In this document: piece by piece, positions 34,704 to 46,252 of the stretch
Numbering within the stretch: position 1 is the first letter of the stretch
Layout of the letters: each line of letters begins with the position of its first letter
Assembly (NCBI RefSeq): GCF_001591405.1
Contig: NZ_BCUV01000007.1
Location: 434,001-498,000, forward strand
DNA length: 64,000 nucleotides
Direction of reading: 5' to 3'
Origin: Janibacter terrae NBRC 107853
GTDB taxonomy: Bacteria > Actinomycetota > Actinomycetes > Actinomycetales > Dermatophilaceae
Position numbers and translations under genes: made by a program
Notes under the pieces: model-generated
What the model was told of the DNA's origin: nothing
Seen by the model: the letters and a program-made list of their open reading frames with translations, nothing else
Database searches by the model: none

Positions 34704-35408
34704 TCAGGGCTGCAGCCGCTCCACCCGCCACGCGCTCGCCACGTCGAGTCCCCCTTCGCCGACCCGCGTCCAGCGGAAGCGGTCGTGCAGGCGGTTGCTG
34801 CGCCCCGCCCAGGCCTCGAGCTCGTCCACGACGATCCGCCAGCCACCCCAGTCCGTCGGTCGCGGCACGTCCTGCCCCTCGTACCGCGCCTCGACCTCGG
34901 CCCAGGCCCGCTCGAGCGGCTCGCGGCCCTCGACCGGCTGCGACTGGTGGGAGACCCACGCGCTGAGCTGCGACCCGCGCGGCCGCCCGGCGAAGTACGC
35001 GTCGAGGTGCGCGTCGTCGACCCGCTCGGCCCTCCCGCGGAAGCGGACCGCGCGGAACATCGCCGGCCAGGTCAGCGTCGCCGCGACGAAGGGCGTCGCC
35101 TCGAGCTGCCGGCTCTTCGTCGACGCCAGGCTCGTGACGAACCCCGGCCCCACCGGGTCCAGGAAGCGCATGAGCACCGTGCGCACGTCCGGCCGCCCGT
35201 CTGCGTCCACCGTGGCCACCGCGAAGGACAACGGCTCGGGCACGTCGCCGCGATCGACCTGGCGCGCCCGGGCCTGCTCGACCCACGACGTCACGAGAGC
35301 GAAGGGAGCGCCGGGCACCTCCCCTTCGGACAGCCCCTCGCCGGAGTAGTCCACGTGGTCCGGCGACGGCGGTGTGCGGGGGATGATCCCGTCGGGCGAG
35401 GCGCTCAT
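34704..35408 (-). CDS. pdxH: Pyridoxamine 5'-phosphate oxidase
   Basis: 234-residue FMN enzyme completing pyridoxal phosphate synthesis and salvage. Signatures: PLSFAVATVDADGRPDVRTVLMRF, ATPFVAATLTWPAMFRAVRFRG, SQLSAWVSHQSQPV and the C-terminal SNRLHDRFRW...WRVERLQP. ATG 35408 is chosen over 35417 because the family starts close to it. Convergent with the preceding dehydrogenase gene. Confidence 0.9.
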   Translation of the reverse strand: MSASPDGIIPRTPPSPDHVDYSGEGLSEGEVPGAPFALVTSWVEQARARQVDRGDVPEPLSFAVATVDADGRPDVRTVLMRFLDPVGPGFVTSLASTKSRQLEATPFVAATLTWPAMFRAVRFRGRAERVDDAHLDAYFAGRPRGSQLSAWVSHQSQPVEGREPLERAWAEVEARYEGQDVPRPTDWGGWRIVVDELEAWAGRSNRLHDRFRWTRVGEGGLDVASAWRVERLQP

Positions 35409-35418
35409 GGGCGCCACA

Positions 35419-37413
35419 CTACGACGACGACTGCGATGCCTCGACGACCCGCGGCGTCAGCCAGGTCCACACGGACGCGGCGCCGGCCGGCGAGAAGTGC
35501 ACGGTGTCGCTGTAGAGCGGCACCCCGTTGATCTCGGGCGTGAAGCCGTCGGCGCACAAGGGCTCCCACAGGTCGAGGACGTCGCGCCGGACACCGGAGG
35601 TCGGCTCGGCGCCGTCCCCCTCCCCCTTCGCCCACTGCGTGACGGTCTCGTTGACCCACGCGATGTTGACGGGGTCCGAGACCGGGCCGGCGAACTGCCG
35701 CAGCGACGGGTCGAGCCTGTCGGGGTCGACCTCGCGGCAGGGCATCGTCGTGACCTGCACGTGCGTGACGCCGGCCTCGTGCGCCCGCCGCTCGATGTCG
35801 GTGAGGGTGCGGCGGACGAGCGCCGCGTGCTCCGGGCTGCGGGAGCCGATGGTCTGCCCGTCGACCTCGTGGTCCCCGATGAGCTGCGCACCGGGCAGGA
35901 CGAGCAGGTCGCTCGCCCCCGCTTCGCGCACCTTGCCGGGCCACTCCTCGCGCCACCGGTCGCACGAGGCGTCCTCGGGCACGGGCTGCCCGCCGGAGAG
36001 CATCGGGGCGTCGACGAGGTCGCAGCCGATGCGCGACTGGCTGGTCATCGTCACGCCGGGGTAGGCGTCCGCCTGCCAGCCGTCGGCGAGCGAGACGCCG
36101 ACCGAGTCGCCGAGCAGCGCGAAGGAGACCGGCGGGTCGGCCGCGGTGAAGTCGCCGTCGGATGCGACGAGCGGTGGGACGTCGAGGTCGTCGCGACTCA
36201 CCGGACGGGTGAAGACGAAGCCCGCGAGCAGCGCCACGGCCCCGACCGCCGCGACCGGCACCGTCCACCGCGGCGGCCCGGGCCGCCGCGGCACCAGCAC
36301 GCCGAAGCCGTGCTGCAGCACCGGCACCTCGAGCCAGCGGAAGGAGACGAAGGCGACGACGACGGTCACGGCGAGCTGCACGGCCACCGACACCGCAAGC
36401 GGCAGCCCGTCGAGCACCGGACCGAGCCAGAGGTGGATCGGCCAGTGGTAGAGGTACAGGCCGTAGGTCATCTGACCGAGCAGGACCGCGGGTCCCCAGC
36501 TCGCCAGCCGGTTGATCGTCATCGGCCGCGGGTCGGTGGCGGAGACGCCCATCATCGCGGCACCGATCGCGAAGAGGAGCATGCCGCCGCTCGAGAAGAG
36601 CCACTCGCTGCGCGGCCCGACGACGAAGAAGGCCGAGAGCGAGATGAGCAGGCCGACGACCCCGATGGCCTGGGTCGCGGCGAGCGAAGGGCGCCGCCCC
36701 GGTCGACCGCGGTGGTCCCGCCCGAGCAGGACCGCCACCCCGGCACCGACGAGCAGCGCCTGCGCGCGGGTGTCGGTGCCGTAGTACAGCCGGGCGAAGT
36801 CGACGCCCTGCCCGGCCAGGTGGGCGGTCCAGAGCGTGGACGCGACGGCGAGGGCGCCGACGACGACCAGGCGCGCGGTGCGGCTGGTCCGGAAGAGGGC
36901 GAAGAGCGCGAGCACGAGCAGCGGCACGAGCAGGTAGAACTGCTCCTCCACGCCGAGGGTCCACGCGTGCTGCAGCGGCGAGGGGTTGCCGACCTGCTCG
37001 AAGTACGCGTCGTCCCGGCCGATGAGTCGCCAGTTCTGCACGAAGAAGAGCGAGGCCAGCACGTCACCGGCGTCGCGGTGCCGGTGGGCCGAGCCACCGA
37101 AGAGCGAGGCGACGAGCACCGCGCCGCACACGACGACGAGCGCGGGCACGAGCCGCTCGGCCCGCCGCCTGTAGAACCGCACGACGTCGATGCGACCGGT
37201 CTGCGCCCGCTCGGAGATGAGCAGCCGGGTGATGAGGTACCCGGAGAAGGCGAAGAAGTGGTTGATGCCGACCCAGCCGCCTACGAGCGCCGTGACGCCG
37301 AAGTGGTAGAGCAGCACGAGGGTGACGAAGAGCCCGCGGTACCCGTCGAGGGCGGCGAGGCGCTGCGTGCCGGCGGAGGTCGTGAGCTCACCGGTGAGAC
37401 GGGACCACCTCAC
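35419..37413 (-). CDS. OafA-type membrane acyltransferase with C-terminal SGNH domain (copy 1)
   Basis: 664 residues: an N-terminal Acyltransferase_3 domain with about 10 helices (LDGYRGLFVTLVLLYHFG, with the family His; FYRRRAERLVPAL; HAWTLGVEEQFYLLVP) and, after an 11th helix near 400, an extracytoplasmic SGNH domain (LLGDSVGVSL with Ser; DTVHFSPAG with Asp/His). Such proteins O-acetylate cell-surface glycans. GTG 37413 overlaps the stop of copy 2 by 4 nt; an upstream extension of the frame is antisense. Confidence 0.88.
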   Translation of the reverse strand: MRWSRLTGELTTSAGTQRLAALDGYRGLFVTLVLLYHFGVTALVGGWVGINHFFAFSGYLITRLLISERAQTGRIDVVRFYRRRAERLVPALVVVCGAVLVASLFGGSAHRHRDAGDVLASLFFVQNWRLIGRDDAYFEQVGNPSPLQHAWTLGVEEQFYLLVPLLVLALFALFRTSRTARLVVVGALAVASTLWTAHLAGQGVDFARLYYGTDTRAQALLVGAGVAVLLGRDHRGRPGRRPSLAATQAIGVVGLLISLSAFFVVGPRSEWLFSSGGMLLFAIGAAMMGVSATDPRPMTINRLASWGPAVLLGQMTYGLYLYHWPIHLWLGPVLDGLPLAVSVAVQLAVTVVVAFVSFRWLEVPVLQHGFGVLVPRRPGPPRWTVPVAAVGAVALLAGFVFTRPVSRDDLDVPPLVASDGDFTAADPPVSFALLGDSVGVSLADGWQADAYPGVTMTSQSRIGCDLVDAPMLSGGQPVPEDASCDRWREEWPGKVREAGASDLLVLPGAQLIGDHEVDGQTIGSRSPEHAALVRRTLTDIERRAHEAGVTHVQVTTMPCREVDPDRLDPSLRQFAGPVSDPVNIAWVNETVTQWAKGEGDGAEPTSGVRRDVLDLWEPLCADGFTPEINGVPLYSDTVHFSPAGAASVWTWLTPRVVEASQSSS

Positions 37414-39389
37414 GGCCGCGCCTTCGCGTAGTTGTCGCTGACCTCGCCGAGCAGGTAGCTCCAGACCATCGGCGTCCCCTCGGGCGAGAAGTGCAGGTAG
37501 TCGTTGAAGACCTGGATGCCCTCGATCCGGTCCGGGTAGCCGTCGGAGCACAGCGCGCCGTGCAGGTCGACGAGCTCGACGTCGTCGTGGCCGGCCGCCC
37601 AGCCCTTGACGAGCGCGTTGATCCGGCGGGGGTCCTCGTACTCCTTGACGACCTCGGGGCTGGAGTCGAAGACGACGCGGAACTCCTCGGGGATCGACTC
37701 CCGGTTGGGCTTGCGGCAGGGGACGTTGACGATCTGGACCTGCTGCGCGCCGGCGTCGAGGGCCTCCCTTCGCACCGTGTCGAGGCGGTCGGTGATGAGG
37801 GCGCGGTACTCCCGGTCGTCGAGCCAGAGGCGCTCGCCGTCGACGACGTGCGGCACGGCGAGCAGCGGCGAGGCGAAGACGAGGAGCACGTCGTCCTGCG
37901 CGCTCTCGAAGCGGCCGGGCCACTCCCGCTTCATCTGCGTGCACAGCTCCTCGTTGCCCATCTGGAACCCCGGCGCCCAGCTCATCGGCTCGGAGAGCAG
38001 GTCGCAGCCCTCGCGCGAGTAGTTGTGCAGCTCGACCCCGGGGAAGGTCTCCCGCGGGAAGCGCTCGGTGAGGAAGAAGGGGACGGAGTCGCCGTAGACG
38101 CCGATCCGAGCCGGCTCGTCGGGCGCGTACGTCGACTGGCCGCGCACGATGTCCGGCGGCGGGCCGGCGGGGACGACCGCGGCGACCTCGGTGTCGTTGC
38201 CGTCCTGCGGGGCGCTCTGGGCGACGGCCAGTCCGCCACCGGCGAGCAGCGCGATCGGCACGACGACGGCGACGGCCGGCGTGCGGCGCAGCGACGGGGC
38301 GATCCCCCGCACGCCGTGCTTGATGACCGGTCGCTCGAGGTGCTGGTAGCTCAGGTGCGCGATGCCGACGGTGAGCACGGAGCACAGGACGAAGTCGACG
38401 ATCGCGTTGTCGGACAGGCGCCCGTCGCCGACGGCCAGCCAGATCGGCCAGTGCCACAGGTAGAGCCCGTAGGACAGGCGCCCGGCGTAGGCCAGCGGGC
38501 GCCAGCCGAAGACGGTCTGGACCCAGCTCGGCCGCTCGTCGACGCAGGCGATGACGAGCAGCACGCTGCCGACGGCGAAGAAGAACATGCCGCCGAGGTT
38601 GAACATCCACCCGGAGTACGGGTCGACGACGACGAAGGAGAAGACGCTCGAGACCACACCGACGACCCCCGCGACCGCGACGACGGGCCGGGAGAAGGTC
38701 GGGACGACCCCGCCGCGGCCGGGCGCGAGCCAGACCCCGAGCGCCGCGCCGAGGAAGAGGGCCTGGGCCCGGGTGTCGGTGCCGTAGTACACGCGGGGGT
38801 AGTCGCCCGCGTCGTGGAAACCGACGACCGCGGTCCACACGGCCGAGGCCACGGCGGCGAGGAGGAGGACGAGCGTGATGAGGCGTCGCGAGCGCGCCAC
38901 GGCCATGAGCCCGAGGACGACGAAGGGGACGAGGACGTAGAACTGCTCCTCGATCGCCAGCGTCCAGGCATGACGAAGGGGGGACGCCCCGCCCGCGGTG
39001 CCGAAGTACTGGTCGCCGTCGGCGACGAGTCGCCAGTTCATGACGTAGCCGAGGGTCGCGAGCACGTCCCCGCCGATCCTGCGCCGCACGGTGTCGTCGG
39101 CCCACACGACGGCGTAGGTGATGACGAAGGCGAGGACGAGGAAGAGCGCCGGCAGCAGGCGCCGGGCCCGCCGCGTGTAGAAGGCCAGGGCGTCGATGTC
39201 GCCGCGGGTGACCTTCTCCTCCACGAGCAGACGCACGATGAGGAAGGCAGAGAGGACGAAGAAGAGGTTGATGCACACCCACATGCCCGCGAGCTGGTCC
39301 ACCCCGAAGTGGTAGGCCATGAAACCGAGCATGAAGAGCCCGCGGACGCCGTCGAGCGCGGGGCTGTACCCCAGGCGGGAACGTGCCAC
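37410..39389 (-). CDS. OafA-type membrane acyltransferase with C-terminal SGNH domain (copy 2)
   Basis: 659 residues with the same two-domain layout: LDGVRGLFMLGFMAYHFGVDQ (His), FYTRRARRLLPAL, HAWTLAIEEQFYVLVP, then GVYGDSVPFFL (Ser) and FNDYLHFSPEG (Asp-His equivalent). Clear paralogue of the downstream gene but diverged, so the pair arose by an old duplication and probably modifies different sugars or positions. Transcribed divergently from citrate synthase. Confidence 0.88.
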   Translation of the reverse strand: MARSRLGYSPALDGVRGLFMLGFMAYHFGVDQLAGMWVCINLFFVLSAFLIVRLLVEEKVTRGDIDALAFYTRRARRLLPALFLVLAFVITYAVVWADDTVRRRIGGDVLATLGYVMNWRLVADGDQYFGTAGGASPLRHAWTLAIEEQFYVLVPFVVLGLMAVARSRRLITLVLLLAAVASAVWTAVVGFHDAGDYPRVYYGTDTRAQALFLGAALGVWLAPGRGGVVPTFSRPVVAVAGVVGVVSSVFSFVVVDPYSGWMFNLGGMFFFAVGSVLLVIACVDERPSWVQTVFGWRPLAYAGRLSYGLYLWHWPIWLAVGDGRLSDNAIVDFVLCSVLTVGIAHLSYQHLERPVIKHGVRGIAPSLRRTPAVAVVVPIALLAGGGLAVAQSAPQDGNDTEVAAVVPAGPPPDIVRGQSTYAPDEPARIGVYGDSVPFFLTERFPRETFPGVELHNYSREGCDLLSEPMSWAPGFQMGNEELCTQMKREWPGRFESAQDDVLLVFASPLLAVPHVVDGERLWLDDREYRALITDRLDTVRREALDAGAQQVQIVNVPCRKPNRESIPEEFRVVFDSSPEVVKEYEDPRRINALVKGWAAGHDDVELVDLHGALCSDGYPDRIEGIQVFNDYLHFSPEGTPMVWSYLLGEVSDNYAKARP

Positions 39390-39518
39390 GGCGGGCTCCT
39401 CGTGGATCGTGGGAAGGTGGCCGCCGGAGCGGCTCCGGGCATGCTACCGGCCGGTCCTCTCCGACGAGAGTGCTTCAATGAGCACGAGCACAGCCGTTGA
39501 CCAAGGGAGGCAGCATCC

Positions 39519-40628
39519 ATGTCCGACACCGATGTCAAGCACGGCCTCGAGGGCGTCGTCGCGTTCGAGTCGGAGATCGCCGAGCCGGACAAGGCCGGGG
39601 GTGTCCTGCGCTACCGCGGGGTGGACATCAACGACCTCGTGGGCAAGGTCTCCTTCGGGCGGGTCTGGGGCCTGCTCGTGGACGACTCCTTCGACCCCGG
39701 CCTGCCGCCGGCGGAGCCCTTCCCGCTCCCCGTCCACAGCGGTGACATCCGGGTCGACGTGCAGTCCGCCCTCGCACAGCTCGCGCCGCTGTGGGGCTTC
39801 AAGCCGCTCCTGGACATCGACGACACCCAGGTCCGTGACGACCTGGCCCGCGCCTCGGTCATGGCGCTGTCCTTCATCGCCCAGTCGGCCCACGGCCAGA
39901 ACACGGCGATGGTGCCGCAGGCCCGGGTCGACGAGGGCAGGACGATCGTCGAGCGCTTCATGATCCGCTGGCGCGGCGAGCCCGACCCCAAGCACGTCGA
40001 GGCCGTCGACGCGTACTTCATCTCCGCCGCCGAGCACGGGATGAACGCCTCGACCTTCACCGCCCGCGTCATCGCCTCGACCGGCGCCGACGTCGCGGCC
40101 TGCCTCTCCGGCGCGGTCGGCGCGATGTCCGGCCCGCTCCACGGTGGTGCCCCCTCGCGCGCCCAGCACATGATCGAGGGCGTCGAGCGCACCGGCGACG
40201 CGACGAAGTACGTCAAGGACGCGCTCGACCGCAAGGAGCGCCTCATGGGCTTCGGCCACCGCGTCTACCGGGCCTACGACCCGCGCGCGGCCGTCCTGCG
40301 CGAGACCTGCAGGCGCCTCGGCGCCCCCCGCTACGAGGTCGCCCTCGAGCTGGAGAAGGCAGCGATCGCCGAGCTCGCGGACCGCTACCCGGACCGCAAG
40401 ATGGAGACCAACGTCGACTACTGGGCCGCGGTGCTGCTCGACTTCGCCGATGTGCCGGGCGAGATGATGACCCCGCTCTTCGTCTGCGCCCGCACCGCCG
40501 GCTGGTCCGCGCACGTGCTCGAGCAGAAGCGCACCGGTCGCCTCATCCGCCCGAGCAGCAACTACATCGGCCCCGGCCCCCGCGACATCACCGAGGTCCC
40601 CGGGTACGACGCGCTGCCGACCGTCTGA
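39519..40628 (+). CDS. Citrate synthase (second/short type)
   Basis: Condenses acetyl-CoA and oxaloacetate; 369 residues, the short gram-positive/archaeal type. Conserved pieces: LRYRGVDINDLVGKVSFGRVWGLL, AEHGMNASTFTARVIASTGAD (catalytic His), GFGHRVYRAYDPRA (second His), NVDYWAAVLLDFADVP (Asp). ATG 39519 has AGGGAGG 10 nt before it. Similar to mycobacterial CitA, which also lies near serC. Confidence 0.92.
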   Translation: MSDTDVKHGLEGVVAFESEIAEPDKAGGVLRYRGVDINDLVGKVSFGRVWGLLVDDSFDPGLPPAEPFPLPVHSGDIRVDVQSALAQLAPLWGFKPLLDIDDTQVRDDLARASVMALSFIAQSAHGQNTAMVPQARVDEGRTIVERFMIRWRGEPDPKHVEAVDAYFISAAEHGMNASTFTARVIASTGADVAACLSGAVGAMSGPLHGGAPSRAQHMIEGVERTGDATKYVKDALDRKERLMGFGHRVYRAYDPRAAVLRETCRRLGAPRYEVALELEKAAIAELADRYPDRKMETNVDYWAAVLLDFADVPGEMMTPLFVCARTAGWSAHVLEQKRTGRLIRPSSNYIGPGPRDITEVPGYDALPTV

Positions 40629-40650
40629 CCACGGGCGACGAAGGGGACAC

Positions 40651-44196
<3,546 letters not shown>

Positions 44197-44249
44197 TACC
44201 GACCGGCTATCCGGTCGGTCACCCTTCGTCCCGTGTCACCTCGACCGGA

Positions 44250-44277
44250 CGAAGGGGGCGCGGCCGCGCCCCCTTCG
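44250..44277. terminator. Terminator palindrome between convergent genes
   Basis: Perfect 28-nt palindrome, arms CGAAGGGGGCGCGG and complement, 53 nt after the glycosyltransferase stop and before the convergent small gene and MFS gene. Both arms end in the CGAAGGG heptamer. Confidence 0.8.
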
Positions 44278-44289
44278 CCGCCCGTGGGG

Positions 44290-44373
44290 CTAGAGGAAGG
44301 CGGAGAGCACCGCGACGAGGACGAGCGACCCGAGGACGAGCCAGGTCATCGTGCGGCGGAAGCGGGGGGTCAC
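44290..44373 (-). CDS. Small membrane protein coupled to the MFS gene
   Basis: 27 residues from GTG 44373 to TAG 44290: a basic start (TPRFRRTM) and one hydrophobic helix (WLVLGSLVLVAVLSAFL). The GTG overlaps the MFS stop as GTGA, the same coupling used throughout this window, and the frame ends just before the terminator palindrome. Could be a small partner or stability factor of the transporter, or simply a short tail frame. Confidence 0.45.
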   Translation of the reverse strand: MTPRFRRTMTWLVLGSLVLVAVLSAFL

Positions 44374-45653
44374 TGGGCGGCCTGCGGGATGTCGTGGGTG
44401 GGTGCGGAGGAGACCCGGACCCTCGGGCGGCGTTGGCTGGAGTACGTCACCTCCACATTCTCGTGCCGAGCCAGCCAGATCGACACACCGACCAGGGTGA
44501 TGGCCATCGCGATCGCCCCGATGCCGATCGTCCACCGCGGCCCGAGGACGTCCCCGACCCAGCCGATGATCGGGGCGCCGAGGGGCGTGCCGCCGAAGAA
44601 GATGGCCATGTAGAGGGCCATGACCCGACCGCGCATCACCGGGTCGGTGCGCATCTGGACCATCGCGTTGGCCGTCGTCATCGCCGTGAGCGCGGTCAGG
44701 CCGCAGGCGGCCAGCGCGATCGCGAAGGTCACGTAGGTCGGCGCCAGCGCGGCGCCCGTCGCGGCGAAGGTGAAGCCGACCATCGAGGTGAGCAGCACCC
44801 GCAACCGCGGCTCGCTGCGGCGGGCGGCCATGAGCGCGGCGCTCAGCGAGCCGACCGCCATGATCGAGCCGAGCAGGCCGTAGTCCTGCGCCCCGCGGTC
44901 GAAGACCTTGGTCGCCATGAGCGCGATGGTGATCTGGAAGTTCATGCCGAAGGTGCCGAGCATGAAGATCAGCACCATGACGAGGACGATGTCGGGCCGC
45001 CCGCGCACGTAACGCAGGCCCTCGAGCGCCGAGCCGCGCCCGGTCGCGCGCGGTGCCGGCGTCAGCTCGCTCGCCCGCATGAGCAGCAGCGCGATGATCA
45101 CGGAGACGAAGGTCAGGCTGTTGGCGAGCAGCGCCTCCCCCGAGCCGACCCAGGCGATGACGAGGCCGGCGACGGCCGGGCCGATGAGCCGGCCGAGGTT
45201 GAAGGACGCGGAGTTGAGCGCCACGGCATTGGCCAGCCGCTCCCGCGGGACCATCTCGGCGACGAAGGTCTGTCGGGCCGGGTTGTCGAAGGCGGTCGCG
45301 ACGCCCGTGAGCAGCGCCAGGCCGTAGAAGTGCCACAGCTGCGCGCTGCCGGTCACGACGAGCACACCGCCGACGAGCGCGCTCAGGCCGAGGAGGGTCT
45401 GCGTCAGCAGCAGCAGGACGCGCTTGGGGTAGCGGTCGGCGACCGCGCCGGTCCACGGAGCGAGGAGCAGCATCGGCAGGAACTGCAGTCCCGTGACGAT
45501 GCCGAGCGCGCTCGCGGAGTGGTCGGTCAGCTCGGTGAGCACGACCCAGTCCTGGGCGACGCGACCCATCCACGTGCCGACGTTGGAGACGAGCCCGCCC
45601 GTCGCGTAGATGCGGTAGTTGCGGATCGAGAGGGAGGCGAAGGTCGGGCTCAA
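44370..45653 (-). CDS. MFS transporter, EntS/enterobactin-exporter-like family
   Basis: 427 residues with 12 helices: NYRIYATGGLVSNVGTWMGRVAQDWVVL at the start, GAVADRYPKRVLLLL (loop 2-3) and FDNPARQTFVAEMVP are typical of the TMEM/EntS-type MFS group. TTG 45653 overlaps the MarR gene stop (TTGA). As usual for MarR-MFS pairs, the exporter probably handles the compound sensed by the regulator. Confidence 0.85.
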   Translation of the reverse strand: MSPTFASLSIRNYRIYATGGLVSNVGTWMGRVAQDWVVLTELTDHSASALGIVTGLQFLPMLLLAPWTGAVADRYPKRVLLLLTQTLLGLSALVGGVLVVTGSAQLWHFYGLALLTGVATAFDNPARQTFVAEMVPRERLANAVALNSASFNLGRLIGPAVAGLVIAWVGSGEALLANSLTFVSVIIALLLMRASELTPAPRATGRGSALEGLRYVRGRPDIVLVMVLIFMLGTFGMNFQITIALMATKVFDRGAQDYGLLGSIMAVGSLSAALMAARRSEPRLRVLLTSMVGFTFAATGAALAPTYVTFAIALAACGLTALTAMTTANAMVQMRTDPVMRGRVMALYMAIFFGGTPLGAPIIGWVGDVLGPRWTIGIGAIAMAITLVGVSIWLARHENVEVTYSSQRRPRVRVSSAPTHDIPQAAQ

Positions 45654-46087
45654 CGGGCCGCGATCCTGCCGAGGATCTCGGCGGCGACCTCGAGGGCCTG
45701 TCGCTCCTCGCGGGTCAGCTCGGCCACCCGCTCGGACATCCAGCGGTCCCGGCGCCGACGGGTGCGGGCGAGGGTCTCGCGGCCCTCGGCGGTGAGCTCG
45801 ATGAGCACCCGGCGCCCGTCCTGGGGGTCGTCATGGCGCTCGACGAGGCCGTCGTCGACGAGGCAGCCGACGGTGCGCGTCATGCTCGGGGCGGAGACCT
45901 TCTCGACGTCCGCGAGCGCGCGAGGGGTGAGCGGGCCGCCCTCGAGCCGGGCCAGCACGGAGAAGTGGTGCGGCGCGACCTCGTCGGTGCTCTCGAAGCG
46001 GATCCGGCGGCTGATGCGCATGCATGCCAGGCGCAGGTCCTCGCTGAGCGAGCCCACTCCCTTCGCCCTCGTGGTCGTCTGGGTCAC
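45650..46087 (-). CDS. MarR-family transcriptional regulator
   Basis: 145 residues from GTG 46087, which has AAGGGAG 5 nt before it (the frame is open to 46126 but lacks a ribosome site there). Winged-helix core: HHFSVLARLEGGPLTPRALADVEKVSAPSMTRTVGCLVDDGLVERHDDPQDGRR. First gene of an operon with the MFS exporter; a perfect inverted repeat upstream is the likely operator. Confidence 0.88.
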   Translation of the reverse strand: MTQTTTRAKGVGSLSEDLRLACMRISRRIRFESTDEVAPHHFSVLARLEGGPLTPRALADVEKVSAPSMTRTVGCLVDDGLVERHDDPQDGRRVLIELTAEGRETLARTRRRRDRWMSERVAELTREERQALEVAAEILGRIAAR

Positions 46088-46110
46088 GGGTCTCCCTTCG
46101 TCTCGCAACA

Positions 46111-46140
46111 AGTTAGCACAACTCATTACCCGTGCTAACT
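46111..46140. promoter_or_regulatory. Candidate MarR operator
   Basis: Perfect inverted repeat AGTTAGCAC - 12 bp - GTGCTAACT, 24 bp upstream of the marR start codon. AT-rich for this genome and centred where a promoter would be. Typical of MarR autoregulation; no other regulator gene lies close. Confidence 0.65.
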
Positions 46141-46155
46141 ACCTCGACGACGTCT

Positions 46156-46207
46156 GCATTCCCCTAGGGCAATGCGCACCTGAACCCGCATTGCCCTAGG
46201 GGAATGC
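46156..46207. repeat. Pair of GCATTnCCCTAGGGnAATGC palindromes (locus 1)
   Basis: Two copies of a 20-bp near-palindrome, GCATTCCCCTAGGGCAATGC (46156-46175) and GCATTGCCCTAGGGGAATGC (46188-46207), reverse complements of each other, in the intergenic region between marR and the purine permease end. The same element occurs twice at 61169-61230. The core contains CCTAGG. Role unknown. Confidence 0.8.
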
Positions 46208-46220
46208 GGGTTCAGGTGCG
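46175..46220 (-). terminator. Long inverted repeat after the purine permease gene
   Basis: Perfect 18-bp arms, CGCACCTGAACCCGCATT and complement, around a 10-nt centre that includes the CCCTAGGG core. Lies 33 bp beyond the permease stop on the minus strand, so a terminator is plausible, but the arms include one of the dispersed palindromes, so it may also be a protein-binding or repeat element. Confidence 0.55.
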
Positions 46221-46252
46221 GGTCGGACCCCGCGGAGGACGAAGGGGGGAGG

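Noticed and set aside
35419-39282. 1287-residue minus-strand protein
   Set aside because: Its first half is the wrong frame of acyltransferase copy 2; the real gene starts at GTG 37413.
46088-46126. Earlier start for marR
   Set aside because: Would run through the operator repeat and has no ribosome site; AAGGGAG supports GTG 46087.
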